A DNA stretch of 18,360 nt. It comes from Lachnospiraceae bacterium. Its GTDB lineage: Bacteria; Bacillota; Clostridia; Lachnospirales; Lachnospiraceae. How positions within the stretch are numbered: position 1 is the stretch's first letter; every line of letters begins with the position of its first letter. The notes under the pieces were generated by a model. It was not told the DNA's origin. It was given only the letters and a program-made list of their open reading frames with translations, and ran no database searches. The translations under genes were made by a program, and so were the position numbers. Below, one piece after another: positions 6,502 through 12,901 of this stretch. The DNA is taken from positions 1 to 18,360 of the forward strand of contig JAFVEU010000076.1 in the NCBI GenBank assembly GCA_017475845.1, written 5' to 3'.

Positions 6502-7893
6502 TCAGTACCAGATGCATGCTTCAGCATTATTCCCCCTTCTGGAATCCGGCACCAGCCGACCGGCCAGGGCCCTTGTCTCTTCGGAGACGATGGGGACCAA
6601 AAGCTTCTGATCCGGGGAAAGGGTCTTCCGCGCTCTCTTCAATGCTGTGCCTATAAGTCCTGCCAAAACCACGCTGTTGCTGCTGTAAGCCAGGTCAAAT
6701 ACAATGGAGTCCCCAACCTCGGAAAACAGTATCATCCCGGCGGAGTCATCGCTTAAGTAGAGGAAACTGAGATCCTTCCTGTAATTATCCCAGGGGACGG
6801 GATACAGTACGGGGACGGGCTTTGATCCCGAAAGGATCCCCTCCGCCATGGCATCGGCAAGGGTATCGTTGATGCCATCCAAAGGGACACAGAGGATCCT
6901 GTCAGCTGCCGCCACCAGGGTCCGGTCCTTTTTTATCTCCTTCAGGGTGAATTCGTAGATGTTGTTTTTTACTGTGGAAACGTCCATGCCCGCCTGTTTC
7001 AGGACAGGTAGGACTCTTTCCGTCCCCTCGATCATATGGAGCTCCGTGAAGGCTCCCAGATATTTATTGGCGGCGCGGCCCCGTTCCAGTACATAGCTGA
7101 AAAACGCTCCTGCCGTTTCCTTATCCGTCTTTTCCTCAGGAAGAGATATCCAGACGATCTCATACCAGCCCTCATGTTCGGCGGTAATGGATACTCCCAT
7201 GAGCTCCCGTTTTTTATTCCCGTCATATGTGGCAGTGACGGTTAGGATCCCGTCCTCTATCTGGGACAGATAGTTTTCCGGCACATATTCCCGGTATTTA
7301 TCCACATCCCCAAATGGAATACACTGGTCTTCCCAGCCTCCAAAGTCATATCCCTTTCCGAAGTCCTGCTCTTCCTCCGGCTCTTTATTCCTGCCGGTCT
7401 TACATATGTAGTTATGGTATTCCCTTACGGTTTTTACGTATTCCCTTCCCTCTTCCTTTTTCGGTTCTCCGGTGGCTTTTACGCCCTTCTCTACGTCATA
7501 CCTGTTCAGACTGAAAAAAAGCCTGACTGCCCTTGAGATCATATCTAGCAGCGTGCTTTCCTCATCGGAAAGAGAGCCGTTGACCGCCTGCTTGTTCCTG
7601 TACCTGTCTCTTATGAGCATGGCCCTTACTATCCCCGAGGTAGAGGCGTCCCGTCCGGAAGCCGTCGGGGGATAGGGTTTGAATTCCAGGCCGTCAGGCT
7701 CTGTTCCGGCATTTTCCCCCTTTTTTTCTTCATATCTGGAGAGTATATCGAGAACAAGAAGCTCTGAATTATACTGCCGGACAGATATGCCCTTTTCGGC
7801 CATTGAACGGGAGAGAAGGTTTGACTTCCTCCAGTAAAGATCTCCTTTAAGTCTTTCCGATAACGAACCATCAGGGAGTATACCGATATTCAT
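6502..7893 (-). CDS. Unrecognised 463-aa protein, possibly GNAT-like in its C-terminal half
   Basis: I do not recognise this family with confidence. The start chosen is ATG 7893-7891 because AAGGAG stands about 9 nt upstream; the longer open frame runs on through the tRNA gene and is not real. The N-terminal 230 residues are charged and low in recognisable motifs (MNIGILPDGSLSERLKGDLY). Residues about 235-330 read like a GNAT acyltransferase fold: strands ILTVTATYDG, MGVSITAEHEGWYEIVWISL, then a helix and VKNNIYEFTL. A second alpha/beta stretch follows to the end. No signal peptide or membrane segment is visible, so it is probably cytosolic. It sits 66 nt downstream of tRNA-Leu behind a strong terminator and upstream of the FAD-dependent dehydrogenase, with which it may share a transcript. 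Confidence 0.7.
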   Translation of the reverse strand: MNIGILPDGSLSERLKGDLYWRKSNLLSRSMAEKGISVRQYNSELLVLDILSRYEEKKGENAGTEPDGLEFKPYPPTASGRDASTSGIVRAMLIRDRYRNKQAVNGSLSDEESTLLDMISRAVRLFFSLNRYDVEKGVKATGEPKKEEGREYVKTVREYHNYICKTGRNKEPEEEQDFGKGYDFGGWEDQCIPFGDVDKYREYVPENYLSQIEDGILTVTATYDGNKKRELMGVSITAEHEGWYEIVWISLPEEKTDKETAGAFFSYVLERGRAANKYLGAFTELHMIEGTERVLPVLKQAGMDVSTVKNNIYEFTLKEIKKDRTLVAAADRILCVPLDGINDTLADAMAEGILSGSKPVPVLYPVPWDNYRKDLSFLYLSDDSAGMILFSEVGDSIVFDLAYSSNSVVLAGLIGTALKRARKTLSPDQKLLVPIVSEETRALAGRLVPDSRRGNNAEACIWY

Positions 7894-7917
7894 AGCCACG
7901 TTCTCCTTAATCACACT

Positions 7918-7955
7918 AAGAAAAGCCACAGACACGGAAACCCGTATCTGTGGCT
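7918..7955 (-). terminator. Intrinsic terminator of tRNA-Leu
   Basis: On the minus strand, right after the tRNA, a 14-bp stem (7955-7942 with 7937-7924, one G-U pair) closes a 4-nt loop and is followed by TTTTCTTAG. It separates the tRNA from the 463-aa gene, whose ribosome binding site begins only about 10 nt further on, so that gene depends on read-through or on an unseen promoter. Confidence 0.9.
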
Positions 7956-7959
7956 TAGG

Positions 7960-8045
7960 TGCCGGCGACCGGGATCGAACCGGTACGGGTATCACTACCC
8001 ACGGGATTTTAAGTCCCGGGCGTCTGCCAGTTCCGCCACGCCGGC
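7960..8045 (-). tRNA. tRNA-Leu (anticodon UAA)
   Basis: The 86-nt gene has a perfect 7-bp acceptor stem (GCCGGCG with CGCCGGC), the A discriminator at 7960, and the T-arm sequence GGTTCGATCC. The long variable arm is typical of type II tRNAs. The anticodon loop CTTAAAA closed by CGGGA/TCCCG gives anticodon UAA at 8011-8009, which reads UUA/UUG leucine codons. The 3' CCA is not encoded (CCT follows the discriminator), so it must be added after transcription. It has its own promoter and terminator. Confidence 0.97.
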
Positions 8046-8079
8046 GTTCATTTTCCCCGTATTCCGGAAAAACATTAGA

Positions 8080-8108
8080 AATATAGCATATAATGATGTT
8101 TTTTGCAA
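8080..8108 (-). promoter_or_regulatory. tRNA-Leu promoter
   Basis: On the minus strand, TTGCAA (8108-8103), a 17-nt spacer and TATATT (8085-8080) place the start near 8073, about 28 nt before the mature tRNA 5' end. Confidence 0.7.
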
Positions 8109-8159
8109 ATCGGTGGATCCTTATGTAAAATATATCGTATCTGTTCAGAACCCGCACTG

Positions 8160-8320
8160 AACGTGTAGGGTTTTTACGCCCCGGGCAGCAGGTGCTTCGG
8201 GCTGTTTTTAATGATCACTATTAAACTCGCTGCTTACGCAGCTTTCCGGGTACGGGGCTTATAACCCCGCACCCGAAATCAAGATATTCCCACCACCTAA
8301 AGGTGGTGGGTTATCTTGAA
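8160..8320 (+). mobile_element. Hairpin-rich block resembling an IS200/IS605 right end or omega-RNA scaffold
   Basis: Four folds follow each other without coding potential. First is a short GCCC/GGGC stem near 8178-8202. Second is GCTGC-TTAC-GCAGC at 8229-8242. Third is CGGGT-a-CGGGG paired with CCCCG-c-ACCCG around a 7-nt loop at 8247-8275. Fourth is a long hairpin at 8279-8319, TCAAGATA plus CCCACCACCT pairing around AA, with an asymmetric tt/t internal bulge. Bulged subterminal hairpins are what IS200/IS605 TnpA transposases bind, and TnpB guide RNAs are made from the structured right end (family knowledge). No tnpA or tnpB lies nearby, so this would be a remnant or a small non-autonomous copy. 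A short terminal reading-frame stub (8139-8219) is too short to identify. Alternatives are an unrelated structured RNA or a bidirectional terminator. Confidence 0.4.
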
Positions 8321-8343
8321 TATTTTATATAAAAGGATCTGAA

Positions 8344-9264
8344 ATGAAGATAAAATCCGCAAGGAACAAGACCATAGATTTTTCCCTTGAGGAGGGGAAG
8401 GAATACCTTTCAAGGTGCATAAGTATTGACAGGGCTTGCAGTATCGAAGAGGTACTGGACAGGACCATTACCGGAGACTGCCTTCAGGTCATGGACTGTC
8501 TTCCCCGCGGGTCCGTGGATCTTATCATCGCGGATCCTCCCTATAACCTGGACAAGGATTTTAACGGGGATTTTTTCCATAAGAAAAAGGCAGACGAATA
8601 CCGGGAATACACGGAGACCTGGCTGAACAAGGCCCTTCCCCTGTTAAAGGAAACGGGATCCATATATGTCTGCTGTGACTGGAGATCAAGCCTCATTATC
8701 GGAGAGGTGCTGAGCAGCCGTCTGAAGGTGAGGAACCGCATCACCTGGCAGAGAGAAAAGGGCCGGGGTGCCGGGAAAAACTGGAAGAACGGCATGGAGG
8801 ATATCTGGTTTGCAACGGCGGGAAATGATTACACCTTCAATCTGGATGCGGTAAAGATCCGGAGAAAGGTCATAGCCCCTTACAGGGATAAGGGAAAGCC
8901 CAAGGACTGGGAGGAGACGGACAGGGGTAATTTCCGGAACACCTGCCCTTCCAACTTCTGGGATGATATCTCCATCCCCTACTGGTCCATGCCGGAAAAC
9001 ACGGCCCATCCCACACAGAAGCCGGAAAAGCTCTACGCAAAGCTGATCCTTGCAAGCTCAGATGAGGGCGGCTTGATCTTCGACCCCTTTGCAGGGGCGG
9101 GAACCGCGGCAGTTACGGCCAAAAAACTGAAGCGGCATTTCATCTCCGTCGAAAAAGAAGCCCTCTACTGCGCCTGGGCTGAAAAAAGACTGGAAATGGC
9201 CGATAGGGACCCTTCGATCCAGGGCTTCCGTGACGGGGTGTTCTGGGAACGTAACAGTCTGTAA
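8344..9264 (+). CDS. Solitary adenine-specific DNA methyltransferase (beta class, YhdJ-like)
   Basis: The 306-aa protein carries catalytic motif IV as DPPYNL at 64-69 near the N-terminus and the S-adenosylmethionine motif I as FDPFAGAGTAAV near residue 246. HPTQKP at 222-227 lies just before motif I, which is the motif order of beta-class N6-adenine (or N4-cytosine) methyltransferases such as YhdJ. DPPY favours N6-adenine. The recognition sequence cannot be read from the protein. No restriction endonuclease, specificity subunit or phage gene lies next to it, so it is an orphan enzyme that may mark DNA for regulation or protect against foreign nucleases (inference). The start has AAAAGGATCTGAA upstream. 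It directly follows the IS200/IS605-like hairpin block, which may mark how it arrived. It converges on the DUF1624 gene with a 21-nt gap and no terminator. Confidence 0.92.
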   Translation: MKIKSARNKTIDFSLEEGKEYLSRCISIDRACSIEEVLDRTITGDCLQVMDCLPRGSVDLIIADPPYNLDKDFNGDFFHKKKADEYREYTETWLNKALPLLKETGSIYVCCDWRSSLIIGEVLSSRLKVRNRITWQREKGRGAGKNWKNGMEDIWFATAGNDYTFNLDAVKIRRKVIAPYRDKGKPKDWEETDRGNFRNTCPSNFWDDISIPYWSMPENTAHPTQKPEKLYAKLILASSDEGGLIFDPFAGAGTAAVTAKKLKRHFISVEKEALYCAWAEKRLEMADRDPSIQGFRDGVFWERNSL

Positions 9265-9285
9265 CCGTAAATGAAAAGCTGTCCC

Positions 9286-9993
9286 TTATGATCCTGAACG
9301 GAAGATGAGCGTCAGGACCCCGAAGATCACGGGCTGGTGCAGAAGATAGATAATAAGGGTATGGCGCCCTATGAATTCCAGAGGAGGGCAGAGGCTGTCC
9401 GCAAGAACCGGCTTTATCTTTTCCATGGGCAGCACCCTGTAAAGGAAATAGCCTGTCATGTAAAGAAAGATCCAGGGGATCAGAGGAAAGTAGTCATCGG
9501 AAAAAAAGCCCGGGAAAGGAAAACCCAGATAGGCAGTGAAATAACCTGATCCGCTAATATAGCTTCCCACATATCTTGTGGAAATAAAGAGGATAAGCGA
9601 GAGGATAAGAAGGACAGCAGAGGCACCCCGGCCCGGAAGCTTCTTAAACAGCCTGTCTAAGGGGATCATTATAAGCATTGCGCTTCCCATGAAGGTTAAG
9701 ATCCCGAAGATCACCGGCGCTTCCGGCATAAACATAAGTGTCACAAATGTCACAAGGGCTCCTGCCAGAAATACGGTGAGTCCGCGTTTTACATGATGTT
9801 TTCCCAGATTCCAGGAAAATCCGGAAAGCACAATAAAGGTCTGGCAGATGATCTGCTGCCAGATAAAGCCGGGCATTCCCTTATACCAGGGTATGTCCAT
9901 GCCAAAGAGATACACCAGATCCCACATGGCGTGATAGGCCATCATGCTTATCAGATTAAGCCCCCGGAGGGTGTCAGGTTTTGAAAGCCTCAT
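9286..9993 (-). CDS. DUF1624 membrane protein (heparan-alpha-glucosaminide N-acetyltransferase catalytic-domain family)
   Basis: The 235-aa product is an integral membrane protein with about six or seven hydrophobic segments. It opens with the family hallmark DTLRGLNLISMMAYHAMWDL, followed by a conserved QTFIVLSGFSW segment. It ends with FIGRHTLIIYLLHQPVIFGV, the usual last helix of acyltransferase-3/DUF1624-type proteins. These proteins are thought to transfer acyl groups across the membrane to sugars or cell-envelope polymers; the substrate here is unknown. Its ATG lies 2 nt past the truA stop codon and its ribosome binding site (GAAGGTGG) lies inside truA, so it is translationally coupled and last in the agcS-truA operon. 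Confidence 0.85.
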   Translation of the reverse strand: MRLSKPDTLRGLNLISMMAYHAMWDLVYLFGMDIPWYKGMPGFIWQQIICQTFIVLSGFSWNLGKHHVKRGLTVFLAGALVTFVTLMFMPEAPVIFGILTFMGSAMLIMIPLDRLFKKLPGRGASAVLLILSLILFISTRYVGSYISGSGYFTAYLGFPFPGFFSDDYFPLIPWIFLYMTGYFLYRVLPMEKIKPVLADSLCPPLEFIGRHTLIIYLLHQPVIFGVLTLIFRSGS

Positions 9994-9994
9994 T

Positions 9995-10750
9995 TCAGTA
10001 ATCCACCTTCATAAGGCAGAGTCCCTTAGGGTCAGCGGCAGGTCCTGCATTTTTCCGCTCCCTTGATGCGATGATCCCGTCTATGTCCTCCGGATCCCTT
10101 TCCCCGTATCCTACGGAGAGCAGGGTTCCTGTCATGATCCGGACCATGTTCTGTAAAAAACCGTTCCCGTGGAAATAAATCCGGATATAGGAGCCGGAGG
10201 TCTCGATATTTATGGTGTCCACCACACGGACACTGGATTTCTTCATTTTCGGATTTCCGCAGAAGGCCTTGTAATCGTGCATTCCGGTCATCCGGTCCGC
10301 TGCCAGGCGCATCCTTTCCACGTCCGGCATTTTATCAATGACCGTCACATATTTCCTGTCAAAAACCGGCTTCCCTTCGCCGTACCAGAGGGTATACCGG
10401 TAGGTCTTTCCCTTGGCCTTGAAGCGGCTGTGAAACCTGGGAGCCGCGATGCGCACATCATTAACGCTTATATCCTCGGGAAGATAGCGGTTCATGTATT
10501 CCCGGATCTCCTCGGGAAAGAGAGGGGTTTCAAGGAGCACATTGCAGGTCATGGCCCTGGCGTGGACTCCTGCGTCCGTGCGGCCTGCCCCTATAACGGT
10601 GACACTTTCCTTTTCCGGCATGTTCACCATACGGTTCAGCACGCTTTCCAGCTTCCCCTGTATGGTCATGTCGGTATTCGGCTGATGCTCCCATCCATAA
10701 TATCTGCTGCCGTCATAGCTTACGGTCATTTTATAATTGAGCCTGTCCAT
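9995..10750 (-). CDS. truA: tRNA pseudouridine(38-40) synthase TruA
   Basis: TruA converts uridines at positions 38-40 of the tRNA anticodon stem to pseudouridine. The 251-aa length is usual. The N-terminus MTVSYDGSRYYGWEHQPNTD-type strand and the catalytic GAGRTDAGVHA motif (catalytic Asp near residue 58) are clear. Later motifs include FHSRFKAKGKTYRYTLWYG and the C-terminal FLQNMVRIMTGTLLSVG. GGAGGGAG lies directly before the ATG, and the gene begins 9 nt after the agcS stop. It is the middle gene of the agcS-truA-DUF1624 operon. Confidence 0.97.
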   Translation of the reverse strand: MDRLNYKMTVSYDGSRYYGWEHQPNTDMTIQGKLESVLNRMVNMPEKESVTVIGAGRTDAGVHARAMTCNVLLETPLFPEEIREYMNRYLPEDISVNDVRIAAPRFHSRFKAKGKTYRYTLWYGEGKPVFDRKYVTVIDKMPDVERMRLAADRMTGMHDYKAFCGNPKMKKSSVRVVDTINIETSGSYIRIYFHGNGFLQNMVRIMTGTLLSVGYGERDPEDIDGIIASRERKNAGPAADPKGLCLMKVDY

Positions 10751-10759
10751 CTCCCTCCG

Positions 10760-12241
10760 TCAGCTTATCTCCTTTTCATGCAGCTCCTGAATGTCATCAA
10801 GAGCGGAAAGCATGGGCTTTATGTCCCTGCCCCCTATCTTTCTGTCCACATAGTTCTTCGTGATCTTCACCACCACTCCGCTTAAGGAGATGACGCCGAT
10901 AAGGTTGGGGATGGCCATCATACCGTTGAAGGTATCGGAGAGATCCCATGCAAGGCTCAGATCCATGGTGGCTCCCACCAGGATAAAGATAACGAAGAGT
11001 ACCTGATAGATCTTAATGGCCTTTGTTCCGAACAGGTATTCAAAGCCCTTGCTGCCATACTGGCTCCAGCCGAGAACAGTGGAAAAGGCAAAGAACAGTA
11101 TGGCGATGGCGATAAAGCCGGCGCCTGCGCCTCCAAATACCGTGGAAAAGGCATCCGCCACCAGTGCCGTGGAAACCTGATCGGTCATGACCTCACCGGT
11201 CTCAAGGTTAATAAGACCGCTGGAGAGTACCGCAAAAGCGGTCAGTGTACATACGATGATGGTATCGGCGAACACCTCGAATATACCCCACATTCCCTGT
11301 ACAACAGGCTCTCTCACATTTGAGCTGGAATGGACCATAACGGAGGAACCAAGACCCGCTTCGTTTGAGAAAACGCCTCTCTTCATTCCCCACTGCACTG
11401 CCATTGCCACACCGCTGCCGACTATTCCGCCTCCTACAGCCTTCATTCCGAAAGCCCCCTTAAAGATGGAGACAAACACCTCTCCTGCCCTGTCAAAATG
11501 CATGATGAACACGATAACGGCACCGATGAGATAGATTATTGCCATAAAGGGAACCAGCCTCTCCGTAACGGAGGCGATCCTCTTTAATCCGCCCACTATG
11601 ACCAGCCCTGCCAGTACCATTAAGATCACTCCCGTGGCGATAACGGGAATGCCGAAGGCAGAATTCATGTTTAAGGCTATGGAGTTTATCTGGCTCATAT
11701 TTCCTATACCGAAGGAGGCTATGACGCAGAAAATGCTGAAAAGAGTTGCCAGAATGGCACCGATCTGCTTACACCCTTTTTTTGCGCCAAGGCCGTCTCT
11801 CAGATAGTACATGGCCCCTCCGCACCACTCATTCCGCTCGTTACGTCTTCTGTAATATATTCCCAGTACATTTTCCGAGAAGTTGGTCATCATACCGAAG
11901 AAAGCCACTATCCACATCCAGAAGATCGCTCCGGGACCGCCTGAAACAATGGCGGCTGCCACACCGGCTATATTACCGGTTCCGATGGTGGCTGCCAGAG
12001 CGGTGCAGAGGCTCTGGAACTGGGATATCTGCATATCATCCTTGTCCGTATGGGCAGTAACATGCTCATCCCGGAAGATCCCTCCTATGGTGTTCTTTAC
12101 CCAGTGCCTGAAATGCGTGATCTGGAACACCTTTGTGAGAGTGGTCATAAGGATACCGGTCCCCACCAGGAGAATGAGCATGGGGAGGCCCCAGACAAAC
12201 CCGTTTACGGCCGAATTGATGCTTTCTATTGTACTGATCAT
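10760..12241 (-). CDS. Sodium/alanine (glycine) symporter, AGCS family
   Basis: The 493-aa polytopic membrane protein imports alanine or glycine with Na+ (family knowledge). AGCS signatures are plain: ALAATIGTGNIAGVAAAI followed by SGGPGAIFWMW, then FFGMMTNFSENVLGIYYR, GGAMYYLRDGLG, and GVFSNEAGLGSSVMVHSSS in the second half. Hydrophobic segments run through the whole protein, about eleven in all. The last 40 residues are a charged cytosolic tail. AAAGGAGAG lies about 6 nt before the ATG. It heads the operon with truA and DUF1624. Its leader is only about 75 nt and carries a terminator-like hairpin between promoter and ribosome binding site, suggesting attenuation. Confidence 0.95.
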   Translation of the reverse strand: MISTIESINSAVNGFVWGLPMLILLVGTGILMTTLTKVFQITHFRHWVKNTIGGIFRDEHVTAHTDKDDMQISQFQSLCTALAATIGTGNIAGVAAAIVSGGPGAIFWMWIVAFFGMMTNFSENVLGIYYRRRNERNEWCGGAMYYLRDGLGAKKGCKQIGAILATLFSIFCVIASFGIGNMSQINSIALNMNSAFGIPVIATGVILMVLAGLVIVGGLKRIASVTERLVPFMAIIYLIGAVIVFIMHFDRAGEVFVSIFKGAFGMKAVGGGIVGSGVAMAVQWGMKRGVFSNEAGLGSSVMVHSSSNVREPVVQGMWGIFEVFADTIIVCTLTAFAVLSSGLINLETGEVMTDQVSTALVADAFSTVFGGAGAGFIAIAILFFAFSTVLGWSQYGSKGFEYLFGTKAIKIYQVLFVIFILVGATMDLSLAWDLSDTFNGMMAIPNLIGVISLSGVVVKITKNYVDRKIGGRDIKPMLSALDDIQELHEKEIS

Positions 12242-12272
12242 GTTCTCTCCTTTACTAATACCCTGCCTGTAT

Positions 12273-12304
12273 AAAAAAAGCGTTTGACAACCACGTCTAA
12301 ACGC
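12273..12304 (-). terminator. Terminator-like hairpin inside the agcS leader (possible attenuator)
   Basis: On the minus strand GCGTTT pairs with AAACGC (12304-12299 with 12285-12280), continues over one bulged A into GAC/GTC, closes a 6-nt loop, and runs into seven Ts (12279-12273). It lies about 15-45 nt after the expected start and before the agcS ribosome binding site, with no gene upstream for it to end. The segment just before it can form TAAAC-AAAGGC-GTTTA, which would use the same GTTT strand and break the terminator. Confidence 0.6.
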
Positions 12305-12322
12305 CTTTGTTTACGAGAAATC

Positions 12323-12350
12323 ATTATATAGAAAAATTAAAAAAATGCAA
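12323..12350 (-). promoter_or_regulatory. Promoter of the agcS-truA-DUF1624 operon
   Basis: On the minus strand, TTGCAT (12350-12345), a T-rich 16-nt spacer and a perfect TATAAT (12328-12323) precede agcS. Start expected near 12316. Confidence 0.7.
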
Positions 12351-12413
12351 GAAAATTGTTAAATATTAAGTTTTTTACCTTTTATGCCGATATAAAGGGT
12401 GAAAAGAAAATCA

Positions 12414-12432
12414 TCTGTTCCCATGGAACAGA
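12414..12432. promoter_or_regulatory. Palindrome upstream of the 86-aa gene
   Basis: TCTGTTCC-CAT-GGAACAGA is a perfect 8-bp inverted repeat with a 3-nt spacer, about 15 nt before the ribosome binding site of the small gene. It could be an operator or an mRNA hairpin. The half-sites are in the opposite orientation to the clostridial LexA box (GAAC-N4-GTTC), so LexA is unlikely. Confidence 0.45.
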
Positions 12433-12462
12433 AAGGTCGTAAATGCACAGGGAGGTGAGTTT

Positions 12463-12723
12463 ATGATGATGATGATCACACCGTATATGCCATTCCCGGC
12501 GGTCAGGTACTCTCCTCCGCCACATGTGGTAGCAGCGGTGGGGGTAGCGGCAAGATCCTCCGCCGACAATTCATTCGACGAGAAACTGAAGGCAAAAAAG
12601 AAACAGGAGGTGAAGAACAGACAGAAAAAAAAGAAAGCACCTGACAGAGACACTTACGAACACGCATTACCCGAAACAGAAGATATGTACGCAATGGAAA
12701 GGGCAGAAAGACTATTATGGTAA
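12463..12723 (+). CDS. Small lysine-rich hypothetical protein (86 aa)
   Basis: I do not recognise this protein. The case for a real gene is a strong GGAGGTGAG ribosome binding site 7 nt before the ATG, a palindrome upstream, and a good terminator right after the stop. The first four codons are all ATG, so the exact start among 12463, 12466, 12469 and 12472 is ambiguous; the first is best spaced. The N-terminal third is proline- and valine-rich (ITPYMPFPAVRYSPPPHVV). The middle (about residues 38-62) is a highly basic, helix-prone run rich in Lys and Gln (FDEKLKAKKKQEVKNRQKKK). The C-terminus is acidic (ETEDMYAMERAERLLW). No signal peptide or membrane helix is clear. The basic middle might bind nucleic acid, which is speculative. 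Confidence 0.65.
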   Translation: MMMMITPYMPFPAVRYSPPPHVVAAVGVAARSSADNSFDEKLKAKKKQEVKNRQKKKKAPDRDTYEHALPETEDMYAMERAERLLW

Positions 12724-12736
12724 AACTCAACAACTA

Positions 12737-12783
12737 AGCGGCTGGCACGAGACGCATGCTCCGGGTCAGCCGCTATTCTATTT
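12737..12783 (+). terminator. Intrinsic terminator of the 86-aa gene
   Basis: AGCGGCTG (12737-12744) pairs perfectly with CAGCCGCT (12767-12774) and is followed by ATTCTATTTT, 14 nt past the stop codon. Confidence 0.8.
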
Positions 12784-12811
12784 TAAATGAAAAGACTGTG
12801 ACCGCCGGTCA

Positions 12812-12840
12812 TTGGCTTTTTTTTGTATTGGAAGTATAAT
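12812..12840 (+). promoter_or_regulatory. Promoter of the inositol-monophosphatase family gene
   Basis: TTGGCT (12812-12817), a 17-nt spacer and a perfect TATAAT (12835-12840) lie 62 nt before the start codon. The leader contains a small GGGT-GTG-ACCC stem at about 12861-12870. Confidence 0.7.
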
Positions 12841-12901
12841 CGTAGGAGCTTAACGGGACGGGTGTGACCCGCAGACAGCATTAAGGGAAAGAGGTCAATA
12901 A

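Noticed and set aside
7894..8157. Upstream extension of the 463-aa gene to a 551-aa frame
   Set aside because: It translates straight through tRNA-Leu and its terminator; the internal ATG at 7893 has a good ribosome binding site.
10169..10885. 238-codon rightward open frame
   Set aside because: It spans the truA/agcS junction antisense to both; both minus-strand genes are certain.
12414..12432. LexA (SOS) box
   Set aside because: Half-sites are inverted relative to the Gram-positive LexA consensus and the neighbouring gene is not a repair gene.
12411..12733. Leftward frames opposite the 86-aa gene
   Set aside because: They lack ribosome binding sites, and the plus-strand gene has start and stop signals that fit.
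12841..12901. Riboswitch in the phosphatase leader
   Set aside because: The leader is only about 55 nt with one 4-bp stem, too small for a known riboswitch class.
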